31,615 nt of DNA, from NCBI GenBank assembly GCA_035624355.1, contig DASPRQ010000043.1, forward strand, positions 1-31,615. The letters are read 5' to 3'. A program made the position numbers and the translations under genes. The first letter of the stretch is position 1. Each line of letters opens with the position of its first letter. Source of the stretch: Usitatibacter sp035624355 (GTDB taxonomy: Bacteria > Pseudomonadota > Gammaproteobacteria > Burkholderiales > Usitatibacteraceae). Below the pieces are notes generated by a model that saw only the letters and a program-made list of their open reading frames with translations, ran no database searches and was not told the DNA's origin. Below, piece by piece: positions 17,369-25,393 of the stretch.

Positions 17369-18172
17369 ATGCTCCCGGCCCTCGGGATGGGCACGTGGCA
17401 CATGGGCGAGCGCGCCCGGGAGCGGGCCGCGGAGGTCGCGGCCCTGCGCCTGGGCCTCGACCTCGGCATGGGCCTCATCGACACGGCCGAGATGTACGGC
17501 GAGGGCGGGGCCGAGCGCGTGGTGGGCGAGGCGCTGCGCGGACGCCGCGACGGCGTGGTCGTGGTGAGCAAGTTCTATCCGCATCACGCCGCGCGCCGCG
17601 CGCTGGTGGCCGCTTGCGAGGGCTCGCTCGGGCGGCTGGCGATCGACGCGATCGACCTCTACCTGCTCCACTGGCGCGGCAGCGTGCCCCTCGGCGATAC
17701 GGTCGAGACGCTCGAGCGGCTCGTGGTCGCCGGCAAGATCCGCCGCTGGGGCGTGTCGAACTTCGACGTGGCCGATCTCGATGAGCTGAGCGCGCTTCCC
17801 GCGGGCGCGCACGTGGCCGCGGACCAGGTGCTCTACAACCTCGCGCGCCGCGGGGTGGAGTTCGACCTGCTGCCCTGGTGCGGGCGCCACGGGGTGGACG
17901 TGATGGCGTACTCGCCGCTCGACGAGGGATCGCTCGCCTCGCATCGCGCGCTGCGCGCCGTGGCGAAACGCCTCGGGGCCACGCCCGCGCAAGTCGCCCT
18001 CGCGTGGCTGCTGCGCCGGCCCGGCGTGTGCGCGATCCCCAAGGCGGCGAGCGAGCGGCACGTGCGCGACAACGCGCGGGCGCGGGAGCTCGCGCTCGAT
18101 GCCGAGGCGATCGCGGCGCTCGATTCGGCGTTCCCGCCGCCCGGCCGCAAGCGCCGCCTCGAGGTCATCTGA
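17369..18172 (+). CDS. Aldo/keto reductase family oxidoreductase
   Basis: A 267-residue TIM-barrel NAD(P)H-dependent oxidoreductase. The catalytic tetrad is visible: D38 and Y43 in GLIDTAEMYGEG, K68 in VVSKFYPHH and H101 in LYLLHWRG. The cofactor region AIPKAASERHVRDNA near the C-terminus follows the family pattern. WGVSNFDVADL is the usual SNF motif. The protein is somewhat short at the N-terminus but keeps the ALGMGTWHMGE beta-strand start. The physiological substrate cannot be told. It follows leuA by 16 bp with no terminator, so it probably shares that transcript. No ribosome site stands out before the ATG. Confidence 0.92.
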   Translation: MLPALGMGTWHMGERARERAAEVAALRLGLDLGMGLIDTAEMYGEGGAERVVGEALRGRRDGVVVVSKFYPHHAARRALVAACEGSLGRLAIDAIDLYLLHWRGSVPLGDTVETLERLVVAGKIRRWGVSNFDVADLDELSALPAGAHVAADQVLYNLARRGVEFDLLPWCGRHGVDVMAYSPLDEGSLASHRALRAVAKRLGATPAQVALAWLLRRPGVCAIPKAASERHVRDNARARELALDAEAIAALDSAFPPPGRKRRLEVI

Positions 18173-18395
18173 GAGGCTCCGCGCGGGTCGGCGCGCGGCG
18201 ACAGTCCCGATGCAATCGATTCAAGGCGTTGCGCGCGAGCGCGCGCGGGGCGTTGCCGCGCGGCGACGCGAGGTGGCCGCGCGCGCATCGAGAGGCGCTC
18301 CGCGTCGGCGTCCCGCAGGGGCGTCGCGGGGCGCCGCCGCCCGATGGCATGGATCGTGTTTCGCATCCCGGGTCCTTCACGAGGGAGAACCGGAA
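18173..18395. other. Intergenic region before the bactofilin gene
   Basis: These 223 bp are almost entirely alternating G/C sequence with many short CGCG runs. I see no convincing promoter, terminator or gene. A frame open through this region is continuous with bactofilin, but it is Arg/Ala-rich in the way of non-coding GC-rich DNA. Confidence 0.5.
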
Positions 18396-18902
18396 ATGAA
18401 ATACGGCGAGAGTCTGTTCAACCGCGCGCGCGATGTACGGCCGTCAGGGCCGCTCCCGAACCCGGCGAGCGGCGCTCCCTCGCCGGGTCCCGCCGCGGCC
18501 GTGCCGCCGCGCGCGCCGGCGAGCGTCGCGCCCGGCGAGGCCGCGCCGCGCGGCGAGGAAGCGGCCGGGAGCAGGCTCATCGTGGGGACGAACATCAAGC
18601 TCAAGGGCGTCGAGATCCACGATTGCGACACGCTCGTCGTCGAAGGTCGCGTCGAAGCGACGATGGTGAGCCGCACGATCCAGATCGCCGAGCACGGCGC
18701 GTTCGAGGGCAAGGTGGACGTGGACGTGGCCGAGATCCGCGGCCGCTTCCAGGGCGAGATGACGGCGCGCAAGAAGCTCGTGGTCCACTCGAGCGGGCGC
18801 GTGGGCGGCAAGATCCGCTACGGCCGGATGCTCGTCCAGGAAGGCGGGGAGATATCCGGCGACGTCGCCGCGTTGCCCGAGGGAGCCGCCCCGCCCGCAT
18901 AG
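18396..18902 (+). CDS. Bactofilin (polymer-forming cytoskeletal protein)
   Basis: A 168-residue bactofilin, which polymerises without nucleotide into filaments that scaffold cell-shape or envelope machinery. The N-terminal 55 residues are a disordered Pro/Ala-rich tail. The beta-helical core (about 58-155) has the characteristic repeats: SRLIVGTNIKLKGVEIHDCDTLVVEG, TIQIAEHGAFEGKVDVDVAEIRG, and FQGEMTARKKLVVHSSGRVGGKIRYGRMLVQEGGEISGDV. The ATG at 18396 has GGGAG about 9 nt upstream. Upstream in-frame ATGs are rejected because their extension is Arg-rich shadow sequence. No M23 peptidase gene, a common bactofilin partner, is nearby. Confidence 0.9.
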   Translation: MKYGESLFNRARDVRPSGPLPNPASGAPSPGPAAAVPPRAPASVAPGEAAPRGEEAAGSRLIVGTNIKLKGVEIHDCDTLVVEGRVEATMVSRTIQIAEHGAFEGKVDVDVAEIRGRFQGEMTARKKLVVHSSGRVGGKIRYGRMLVQEGGEISGDVAALPEGAAPPA

Positions 18903-18947
18903 CGGCGCGGCGGCGCGCCCGCGCGGCCCCCGGCCTAGGGCCTCGCG

Positions 18948-18953
18948 TATCAT
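18948..18953 (+). promoter_or_regulatory. Possible -10 element of the 3-hydroxyacyl-CoA dehydrogenase gene
   Basis: TATCAT (5 of 6) lies 32 nt before the ATG at 18986, in the 83-bp gap after the bactofilin stop. No -35 is recognisable in the GC-rich sequence upstream. Confidence 0.3.
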
Positions 18954-18985
18954 GCGCGGATCCTTTCGCTTCGGGAGCCCGCAGG

Positions 18986-20503
18986 ATGCAAGGCGCGCGG
19001 CCCGCCCCGCTCGGCATCGCGGGGACCGGCCTCATGGGGCAGGGCATCGCGCAGGTGGCCTCCCAGGCGGGGTTCGAAGCGCTGCTCTACGACGCGCGCG
19101 CGGGAGCCGCCGAGGCGGCGCGGCAGTCGATCGGCGCGCAGCTCACGCGCCTCGCGCAGAAGGGAAAGGCGAGCGCCGGCGCGGCGGAGGCGGCCCTCGC
19201 GCGCCTGAAGCCCGTGGCGAGCCTCGCGGAGCTCGCGCCGTGCGCGATCGTGATCGAGGCCATCGTCGAGGACCTCGAGGCGAAGCGCGCTCTCTTCCGC
19301 GCGCTCGAGCCCATCGTGGGGCCCGAGTGCATCCTCGCCACCAACACGTCCTCGCTGTCGGTGACCGCCATCGCGGCCGCCTGCGAGCGGCCCGGGCGCG
19401 TCGCGGGCCTGCACTTCTTCAGCCCCGTTCCCCTCATGAAGGTGGTCGAGGTGATCCAGGGCGCGAGCACCGAGGCGCGCAGCGCGGAGCGCCTCGTCGA
19501 GCTCGCCCGCGCCTTCGGCCACGAGCCGGTGCGCGCGAAGGACACGCCCGGGTTCCTCGTGAACCACGCGGGCCGCGCCTTCGGCACCGAGGCGCTGCGG
19601 CTGCTCTCCGAGGGCATCGCGGAGTTCGACGCGGTCGACGACGTGCTGCGGGAGGCGGCCGGCTTCCGCATGGGTCCCTTCGAGCTGCTGGACCTCACGG
19701 GCCTCGACGTCTCCCAGCCGGTGATGGAGTCGATCTACCACCAGTTCTACGAGGAGCCGCGCTTCCGCCCCTCGCCCCTGCTGCTGCAGCGGCGCCTCGG
19801 TGGGCTGCTCGGGCGCAAGACCGGCCAAGGCTTCTATCGCTACGTGGACGGCGTGCGCCAGCCGCCGCCCGCCGAAAAAGCGCCGGCGCCGCGGCCGGTG
19901 AAGGTCTGGGTGAGCCGCGTCGACCCGCGGCGCGGCGCCGAGATCGCCGCGCTCGCCGCGCGGCTGGGCGCGACCGTCGACGAGGGCGATCGCCCGCCGC
20001 GCGACGCGATCTGCGTGCTCACGCCGTGGGACCGCGACGCGACCGCGGCGGCGCTCGACGAAGGCCTCGATGCGCGCCGCTGCGTGGCGATCGACGCGTG
20101 GTTCGGCCTCGCGAAGCGCCGCACGCTGATGCGCACGCCCGTCACGGAGAGCGCCGTGCGCGAGGCCGCGCACGGGCTCTTCGCCGCGGACGGCGTTCCC
20201 GTCACCCCGATCCGCGACGGCCCGGGCTTCATCGCGCCGCGGGTGGTCGCCCAGATCGTGAACGTGGCCTGCGACATCGCGCAGCAGCGCATCGCCACAC
20301 CCGCGGACATCGACCGCGCCGTGACGCTGGGCCTGGGATATCCGACGGGCCCGCTGGCCATGGGCGATGCGCTGGGCGGGGCGCGCGTGCTCGCGCTGCT
20401 CGAGGGGCTGCTGCGCTTCTACGGCGATCCGCGTTATCGCCCGAGTCCCTGGCTCGTGCGGCGCGCGCGCCTCGGGATCGCGCTCGCCACGCCCGAGGAC
20501 TGA
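18986..20503 (+). CDS. 3-hydroxyacyl-CoA dehydrogenase (PaaH/PaaC-like, long form)
   Basis: A 505-residue NAD-dependent enzyme that oxidises 3-hydroxyacyl-CoA to 3-oxoacyl-CoA. The N-terminal Rossmann motif is GIAGTGLMGQGIAQ (10-23). The catalytic region is LHFFSPVPLMKVVEVI, with the conserved His, followed by DTPGFLVNHAGRAFGTEALRLL. After the first C-terminal dimerisation domain comes a linker (QPPPAEKAPAPRPV) and a second HCDH-type domain (about 395-500, ending YPTGPLAMGDALGGARVL). This two-domain length is typical of phenylacetate-pathway PaaH and related adipate/beta-oxidation enzymes. No other paa genes are here, so the pathway is open. The ATG has GGGAG about 8 nt upstream. It is convergent with purB, with 8 bp between stops and no terminator. 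Confidence 0.92.
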   Translation: MQGARPAPLGIAGTGLMGQGIAQVASQAGFEALLYDARAGAAEAARQSIGAQLTRLAQKGKASAGAAEAALARLKPVASLAELAPCAIVIEAIVEDLEAKRALFRALEPIVGPECILATNTSSLSVTAIAAACERPGRVAGLHFFSPVPLMKVVEVIQGASTEARSAERLVELARAFGHEPVRAKDTPGFLVNHAGRAFGTEALRLLSEGIAEFDAVDDVLREAAGFRMGPFELLDLTGLDVSQPVMESIYHQFYEEPRFRPSPLLLQRRLGGLLGRKTGQGFYRYVDGVRQPPPAEKAPAPRPVKVWVSRVDPRRGAEIAALAARLGATVDEGDRPPRDAICVLTPWDRDATAAALDEGLDARRCVAIDAWFGLAKRRTLMRTPVTESAVREAAHGLFAADGVPVTPIRDGPGFIAPRVVAQIVNVACDIAQQRIATPADIDRAVTLGLGYPTGPLAMGDALGGARVLALLEGLLRFYGDPRYRPSPWLVRRARLGIALATPED

Positions 20504-20511
20504 CGGCGCCT

Positions 20512-21879
20512 TCAGCCCTCGCGGGCGAGGCGCTCGGCGAGCCCCGTGTAGGTCGCGGGGGTGAGCGCGAGGAGACGCTCGCGCGCCTCGGGCGGAAGCG
20601 GCAGGGTGCGGATGAAGGCGTGCAGCTCGTCGCGGGTGATGCCGCCCTTGCCGCGGGTGAGCTCCTTCAGCTTCTCGTAGGAGCCCGGGATGCCGTGCGC
20701 GCGCATCACCGTCTGCACGGCCTCGGCGAGCACGTCCCAGCAATCGGCCAGGTCGGCGGCGATGCGGCGCGGGTCCGCCTCGAGCTTCTCGAGCCCGCGC
20801 ACGCAGGAGTCGTAGGCGACGAGGCAGTAGCCGAAGGCCACACCCATGTTGCGCAGCACGGTCGAGTCGGTGAGGTCGCGCTGCCAGCGCGATACCGGCA
20901 GCTTCTCGGCGAGGTGGCGCAGCAGCGCGTTGGCGAGGCCGAGGTTGCCCTCGGAGTTCTCGAAATCGATGGGGTTCACCTTGTGGGGCATGGTGGAGGA
21001 GCCCACCTCCTGCTCCTTCACCTTCTGGCGGAAATAGCCGAGCGAGATGTAGCCCCACAGGTCGCGGTCGAGGTCGACGAGGATCGTGTTGAGCCGCGCG
21101 ATCGCGTCGAAGGCCTCGGCGAGCGCGTCGTGGGGCTCGATCTGGGTCGTGAGCGGGTTGTACTCCGCGCCCAACCCCTCGACGAAGCGCCGGGCGAAGC
21201 GCGGCCAGTCCATCGACGGGGCGGCGGCGGCGTGGGCATTGAAGTTGCCCGTCGCGCCGTTCGCCTTGCCCAGCATGCGCACGGAGGCGAGGCGCGCGCG
21301 GGCGCGGGCGAGGCGATGGGCGAAGGTGGCCATCTCCTTGCCGAGCGTGGTGGGCGTGGCGGGCTGGCCGTGCGTGCGCGAGAGCATCGCGAGGCCGGCA
21401 TGGTCGCGCGCGAGCGTGCGCAGGCGCTCCCCGATCCGGTCGATCGCCGGCAGCAGCACGCGGTCGATCCCGCCGCGCACCATGCGGGCGTGGGCGAGGT
21501 TGTTGACGTCCTCCGACGTGCAGGCGAAGTGGATGAGCTCGGCGGCCGCGGCGACCTCGCGGTTGCCCGCGAAGCGCTCGCGCAGCCAGTACTCCACGGC
21601 CTTCACGTCGTGGTTCGTGACGGCCTCGATCTCCTTGATGCGCGCCGCGTCGCCGACCGAGAAGCCGATCGCGGCGGCGCGCAGCTCCTGCACCGTGGCG
21701 GGCGAGAACGGCCCGAGGGCCTCGAAGCCGGGATCCTCGGCGAGGGCGAGGAGCCACTCGACCTCCACCGTCACCCGCTCGCGCATCAGCGCGAATTCGC
21801 TGAAATGGTCCTGGAGCGCGCGCGTCTTGGCCGCGTAGCGCCCGTCGAGGGGCGAGAGGGCGGTGAGGGCCGAGGACAT
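20512..21879 (-). CDS. purB: Adenylosuccinate lyase
   Basis: A 455-residue fumarase/aspartase-superfamily enzyme acting twice in purine synthesis: SAICAR to AICAR, and adenylosuccinate to AMP, each releasing fumarate. The signature loop GSSTMPHKVNPIDFENSEGN includes the probable catalytic S295. SRTHGQPATPTTLG holds the general acid H170, and FACTSEDVNN is the N-terminal active-site segment. Length matches the E. coli type. The ATG at 21879 is close behind an extended -10 element, leaving a leader of only a few nucleotides. mnmA lies 53 bp upstream on the same strand. Confidence 0.97.
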   Translation of the reverse strand: MSSALTALSPLDGRYAAKTRALQDHFSEFALMRERVTVEVEWLLALAEDPGFEALGPFSPATVQELRAAAIGFSVGDAARIKEIEAVTNHDVKAVEYWLRERFAGNREVAAAAELIHFACTSEDVNNLAHARMVRGGIDRVLLPAIDRIGERLRTLARDHAGLAMLSRTHGQPATPTTLGKEMATFAHRLARARARLASVRMLGKANGATGNFNAHAAAAPSMDWPRFARRFVEGLGAEYNPLTTQIEPHDALAEAFDAIARLNTILVDLDRDLWGYISLGYFRQKVKEQEVGSSTMPHKVNPIDFENSEGNLGLANALLRHLAEKLPVSRWQRDLTDSTVLRNMGVAFGYCLVAYDSCVRGLEKLEADPRRIAADLADCWDVLAEAVQTVMRAHGIPGSYEKLKELTRGKGGITRDELHAFIRTLPLPPEARERLLALTPATYTGLAERLAREG

Positions 21880-21891
21880 TGGGAGGGCGAA

Positions 21892-21900
21892 ATCTTAGCA
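21892..21900 (-). promoter_or_regulatory. Extended -10 element directly upstream of purB
   Basis: TGCTAAGAT (TGn plus TAAGAT, 4 of 6) ends 12 nt before the purB ATG, within the 53-bp gap after mnmA. A transcript from here would carry only about 5-6 untranslated nucleotides. No Shine-Dalgarno sequence is visible between it and the ATG. Confidence 0.4.
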
Positions 21901-21932
21901 CGCGGCCGCAGGCCGCCCCGCGCCACCGCGAC

Positions 21933-22997
21933 TCAGGCGATCACGCCCCCGCCGAGGCAGACGTCGCCCCGGTAGAGGACGGCGGACTGCCCGGGCGTGA
22001 CCGCCCATTGCGGCGCGTCGAAATCGAGGTCGAACCCGGAGGCGCCCGCGAGGCGCAGCTCGCAGGCGGCGTCCGCCTGGCGATAGCGGGTCTTCGCGGC
22101 GAAGACCCCGGGCGAGGGCGCCGCGCCCGCGATCCAGCTCGTGTCGGCCGCGTGCAGGCGGCGCTTCGAGAGCAGCGGATGGCCGTGGCCCTGCACCACG
22201 ACGAGCGTGTTGCTCGCGAGCTCCTTGCGGGCGACGTACCAGGGCTCGGCGGTGCCGGCGCGGCGCCCGCCGATGCCGAGGCCCTGGCGCTGCCCGAGCG
22301 TGTAGTACATGAGCCCCTCGTGCTCGCCCAGGAGCTCGCCCTCGGGCGTGGTGATGGGCCCCGGCTCGCGCGGCAGGTAGCGGGCGAGGAACTCGCGGAA
22401 CGGGCGCTCGCCGATGAAGCAGATGCCCGTGGAATCGCGCTTGGCGTGGTTCGGCAGGCCCGCCTCGCGCGCGATGCGCCGCACCTCCGTCTTGCGCAGG
22501 TGGCCCACGGGAAAGAGCGTGCGCGCGAGCTGCGCCTGGGTCAGGCGGTGGAGGAAGTAGCTCTGGTCCTTGGCCGGGTCGAGGCCCTTGAGGAGCGCGA
22601 AGACGCCGTCGCGCTCCTCCACGCGCGCGTAGTGCCCGGTGGCGATGCGCTCGGCGCCGAGCGCCACGGCGTGGTCGAGGAACGCCTTGAACTTGATCTC
22701 GGCGTTGCACAGCACGTCGGGATTGGGCGTGCGCCCCGCGCGGTACTCGGCGAGGAAGCTCGCGAAGACGCGCTCGCGGTACTCGGCGGCGAAGTTCACC
22801 GCCTCGACCTCGATGCCGATCGCCTCGGCGGCGCAGACCGCGTCCACCAGGTCCTCGCGCGTGGAGCAGTACTCGTCATCGTCGTCGTCCTCCCAGTTCT
22901 TCATGAAGAGGCCGACCACGTCGTGGCCGGCGCGCTTGAGCAGCAGCGCCGAAACGGCGGAATCCACGCCTCCGGAGAGGCCGACGACGATCTTCAC
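21933..22997 (-). CDS. mnmA: tRNA-specific 2-thiouridylase MnmA
   Basis: A 354-residue enzyme that installs the 2-thio group on U34 of Lys, Glu and Gln tRNAs, taking sulfur from a TusE-type relay. The ATP PP-loop is VGLSGGVDSAVSA (5-17). The two catalytic cysteines are C97 in PDVLCNAEIKF and C193 in DSTGICFIGER. The C-terminal barrel (YYTLGQRQGLGIGG onward) is complete. The start is a GTG at 22997, since the PP-loop requires MKIVVGLSGG at the N-terminus. A four-codon frame (ATG TTG ATC CCG TGA) ends overlapping this GTG. Upstream is a terminator and then a possible TAGAAT -10. purB follows after 53 bp. Confidence 0.97.
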   Translation of the reverse strand: MKIVVGLSGGVDSAVSALLLKRAGHDVVGLFMKNWEDDDDDEYCSTREDLVDAVCAAEAIGIEVEAVNFAAEYRERVFASFLAEYRAGRTPNPDVLCNAEIKFKAFLDHAVALGAERIATGHYARVEERDGVFALLKGLDPAKDQSYFLHRLTQAQLARTLFPVGHLRKTEVRRIAREAGLPNHAKRDSTGICFIGERPFREFLARYLPREPGPITTPEGELLGEHEGLMYYTLGQRQGLGIGGRRAGTAEPWYVARKELASNTLVVVQGHGHPLLSKRRLHAADTSWIAGAAPSPGVFAAKTRYRQADAACELRLAGASGFDLDFDAPQWAVTPGQSAVLYRGDVCLGGGVIA

Positions 22998-23025
22998 GGG
23001 ATCAACATGGGGGTGCCGACGGGAA

Positions 23026-23031
23026 ATTCTA
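23026..23031 (-). promoter_or_regulatory. Possible -10 element of mnmA
   Basis: TAGAAT (5 of 6) lies 28 nt before the mnmA GTG and just after the terminator of the upstream gene, a natural place for a promoter. No good -35 is seen. Confidence 0.35.
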
Positions 23032-23040
23032 TCCGGAGCC

Positions 23041-23071
23041 GGAAATGAAAAGGCGGAGCCGGAGCTCCGCC
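23041..23071 (-). terminator. Rho-independent terminator of the exported Lys/Ala-rich protein gene
   Basis: On the minus strand GGCGGAGC, a TCCG loop and GCTCCGCC form a perfect 8-bp stem (23052-23071), followed by TTTTCATTT. It lies 22 bp after the stop at 23094 and separates that gene from mnmA. A second small hairpin (CCGCC-TTC-GGCGG) precedes it. Confidence 0.85.
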
Positions 23072-23093
23072 TCGAACCCGCCGAAGGCGGCGA

Positions 23094-23399
23094 TCACTTC
23101 GTCATTTCGTCCTTCTTCGGCTCGTCCTTCTTGGGCTCCGCCGCCGCCTCGGTCGTCGCGGCCGGCTTCCCGGCCTCCTTGGCGGGCTTCTTGGTGCTCT
23201 TGGTGGCGTGGTGCGTCTTCGTGTGGGTCGTCTTCTTCGACTTGGGCTTCGCCTCGGCCTTCGTCTCCGCTTTCTGGGGCTCGACCTTCGCCGGTTCCGC
23301 CTTGGCAGGCTCGGCCGACTGGGCCGGCGCGCCCTCCGCGAAGGACGCGATCGATGCGGAGGCGAAGAGAACGGCGATCAGGGCAGACAACTTCTTCAT
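23094..23399 (-). CDS. Small exported Lys/Ala/Pro-rich protein of unknown function
   Basis: A 101-residue protein with a clear Sec signal peptide (MKKLSALIAVLFASASIASFAEG, cleavage after about residue 21-23). The mature part is low complexity. AEPAKAEPAKVEPQKAETKAEAKP is followed by the His/Thr/Lys stretch SKKTTHTKTHHATKSTKKP and a tail ending EPKKDEPKKDEMTK. It is strongly basic in the middle and disordered, with no recognised domain. Similar short exported Lys/Ala-rich proteins are common in Betaproteobacteria but uncharacterised. The ATG has AAGGA about 9 nt upstream. It has its own perfect TATAAT element about 97 nt upstream and its own terminator, so it is a monocistronic, probably well-expressed gene. 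Confidence 0.82.
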   Translation of the reverse strand: MKKLSALIAVLFASASIASFAEGAPAQSAEPAKAEPAKVEPQKAETKAEAKPKSKKTTHTKTHHATKSTKKPAKEAGKPAATTEAAAEPKKDEPKKDEMTK

Positions 23400-23495
23400 C
23401 GTGGGATTTTCCTTGGTCTGGAGTGGGTGAATCGGAACTTCGTCGATGCTCGACTGCGCCGTCATCCGGCTTCGTCGCCGACATCAACGCCGCGC

Positions 23496-23501
23496 ATTAT
23501 A
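23496..23501 (-). promoter_or_regulatory. Consensus -10 element of the small exported protein gene
   Basis: TATAAT (6 of 6) lies 96 nt before the ATG at 23399, in the 132-bp gap after rluE. The -35 region is GC-rich and unmatched. The predicted 5' leader is about 90 nt. Confidence 0.45.
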
Positions 23502-23531
23502 CGGAGGTTGACACCCCGGCGACGCGGTCGC

Positions 23532-24095
23532 TCACCGCAGGGCGCCGGGAGACGGCGGCGTCGCGTCCCGCCAGCGGCCGGGCTCGAGCCCCTCGAGCGT
23601 CCAGGGGCCGACGCGGAAGCGCACCAGGCGCAGCGTCGGCAGCCCGATGCGTGCGGTCATCCGGCGCACCTGGCGATTGCGCCCTTCGCGCAGGCCCACT
23701 TCGAGCCAGGCCGTGGGAATCGTCTTGCGCACGCGGATGGGCGGGTCGCGCGGCCACAGGCCCGCGGGCTCGCCGATCACGCGCACCATGGCGGGGCGCG
23801 TTCGGCCGTCGGCGAGCTCGAGGCCGCGCCGGAACGATTCGAGGTCCGAGGGCGCGGGCGTGCCCTCCACCTGCACCCAGTATCCCTTCACGAGCTTGCG
23901 GCGGGGGTCGGCGATCGCGGCCTGCAGGGGCCCGTCGTCGGTGAGCGCGACCAGCCCCTCGCTGTCGGCGTCCAGGCGCCCGGCCGGGTAGACGCCGGGC
24001 ACGGCGATGAAATCGGCGAGCGTGCGCCGTCCCGCCGAGGGGCTGAACTGGCAGAGCACGCCGAAGGGCTTGTTGAAGACGATCAGGCGGGACAC
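23532..24095 (-). CDS. rluE: rRNA large subunit pseudouridine synthase, RluE-type (RsuA family)
   Basis: A 187-residue RsuA-family pseudouridine synthase, lacking an S4 domain as RluE does. RluE modifies U2457 of 23S rRNA in E. coli. The N-terminus LIVFNKPFGVLCQFS is motif I. The catalytic Asp is D42 in PAGRLDADSEGLVALTDDG, and LREGRNRQVRRMTARIGLPTLRLVR is the conserved C-terminal region. The start is taken as GTG at 24095, since motif I begins a few residues later. An ATG at 24137 would lie beyond the divergent icd promoter. RluE rather than RluB/RsuA is favoured by the short length. Confidence 0.9.
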   Translation of the reverse strand: MSRLIVFNKPFGVLCQFSPSAGRRTLADFIAVPGVYPAGRLDADSEGLVALTDDGPLQAAIADPRRKLVKGYWVQVEGTPAPSDLESFRRGLELADGRTRPAMVRVIGEPAGLWPRDPPIRVRKTIPTAWLEVGLREGRNRQVRRMTARIGLPTLRLVRFRVGPWTLEGLEPGRWRDATPPSPGALR

Positions 24096-24106
24096 GGAGG
24101 GGCGTT

Positions 24107-24115
24107 TGCTATAAT
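24107..24115 (+). promoter_or_regulatory. Extended -10 promoter of icd
   Basis: TGCTATAAT is a full extended -10 (TGn plus a 6 of 6 TATAAT), 42 nt before the icd ATG. There is no clear -35, as is common for extended -10 promoters. It lies between the divergent rluE and icd starts. Confidence 0.65.
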
Positions 24116-24157
24116 TTCGGGTTCGCGTGATCAACAAAGAGGCCCGGCAGGAGTCCC

Positions 24158-25372
24158 ATGAACAAGATCAAGGTCACCCATCCCATCGTCGAGATGGACG
24201 GCGACGAGATGACGCGCATCATCTGGCGGCGCATCCGCGAGCAGCTCATCCTTCCCTACGTCGACCTCGACCTCAAGTACTTCGACCTCGGCATCGAGAA
24301 CCGCGACGCGACCGACGACCAGGTCACGGTGGACGCGGCCCTCGCGACGAAGAAGTACGGCGTGGCGGTCAAGTGCGCGACGATCACGCCCGACGAGGCG
24401 CGCGTGAAGGAGTTCGGCCTCAAGCAGATGTGGAAGAGCCCCAACGGGACGATCCGCAACATCCTCGACGGGACCATCTTCCGCGAGCCCATCATCTGCT
24501 CGAACGTGCCGCGCATCATCCCCCACTGGAACAAGCCGGTCATCGTGGCGCGCCACGGCTTCGGCGACCAGTACCGGGCGACCGAGATCCGGTTCGACGG
24601 CCCCGGGACGCTCAGGATGACCTTCACGCCCAAGGGGGGCGGGGCGAGCGTCGAGAAGGAGGTGTTCCAGGCGCCCGGCGCGGGGATCGCGATGGCGATG
24701 TACAACCTGGACGAGTCGATCCGGGGATTCGCGCGCGCCTGCTTCAACTACGCGCTCGACCGCGGCTTCCCGGTGTACCTGTCCAGCAAGAACACGATCC
24801 TCAAGGTCTACGACGGGCGCTTCAAGAACCTCTTCCAGGAGATCTACGAGGCCGAGTTCCGCGCGCGCTTCGAGTCCGCGGGGCTCACCTACGAGCATCG
24901 CCTGATCGACGACATGGTGGCCTCCAACCTCAAGTGGAACGGCGGCTACCTCTGGGCCTGCAAGAACTACGACGGCGACGTGCAGTCGGACACGGTCGCG
25001 CAGGGCTACGGGTCGCTCGGGCTCATGACCTCGGTGCTCACCACGCCCGACGGCCGGACCGTGGAGGCCGAGGCCGCGCACGGGACGGTCACGCGCCACT
25101 ACCGCCTGCACCAGCAGGGCAAGCCCACCTCGACGAACCCGATCGCCTCCATCTACGCGTGGACGCGCGGGCTCGTCTACCGCGGCAAGATGGACGGCAC
25201 GCCCGACGTGGTGGGATTCGCGCAGACGCTCGAGCGCGCGTGCGTCGAGACGGTGGAATCGGGACGCATGACCAAGGACCTCGCGATCCTCATCCGCCCC
25301 GACCATCCCTTCCTCACCACCGAGGAATTCATGGACGCCGTGGAGGCGACGCTCAAGCGCCGCCTGAAGTGA
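24158..25372 (+). CDS. icd: NADP-dependent isocitrate dehydrogenase (homodimeric, eukaryote-like type)
   Basis: A 404-residue TCA-cycle enzyme converting isocitrate to 2-oxoglutarate and CO2. The N-terminus VEMDGDEMTRIIW, then VAVKCATITPDE, the phosphate-site loop SPNGTIRNILDGTIFREPI and the cofactor segment EAEAAHGTVTRHYRLH match the homodimeric type found in eukaryotes and some bacteria rather than the E. coli-like Icd. Metal-binding Asp residues lie in HRLIDDMVA. EAAHGTVTRHYR has the basic pattern used for NADP. The ATG at 24158 has GGAG 6-7 nt upstream. It is transcribed from an extended -10 promoter divergent from rluE. A strong hairpin follows, shared with the convergent cold-shock gene. 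Confidence 0.95.
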   Translation: MNKIKVTHPIVEMDGDEMTRIIWRRIREQLILPYVDLDLKYFDLGIENRDATDDQVTVDAALATKKYGVAVKCATITPDEARVKEFGLKQMWKSPNGTIRNILDGTIFREPIICSNVPRIIPHWNKPVIVARHGFGDQYRATEIRFDGPGTLRMTFTPKGGGASVEKEVFQAPGAGIAMAMYNLDESIRGFARACFNYALDRGFPVYLSSKNTILKVYDGRFKNLFQEIYEAEFRARFESAGLTYEHRLIDDMVASNLKWNGGYLWACKNYDGDVQSDTVAQGYGSLGLMTSVLTTPDGRTVEAEAAHGTVTRHYRLHQQGKPTSTNPIASIYAWTRGLVYRGKMDGTPDVVGFAQTLERACVETVESGRMTKDLAILIRPDHPFLTTEEFMDAVEATLKRRLK

Positions 25373-25393
25373 CGCGGCGCCAGGAATAGAAAA

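Noticed and set aside
18099..18395. In-frame upstream extension of bactofilin
   Set aside because: Arg/Ala-rich with no beta-helix repeats; the ATG at 18396 has a good ribosome site and the expected N-terminus.
23508..23513. Perfect TTGACA on the plus strand between rluE and the small exported gene
   Set aside because: No -10 lies at 16-18 bp downstream, and it would point into the antisense of rluE.
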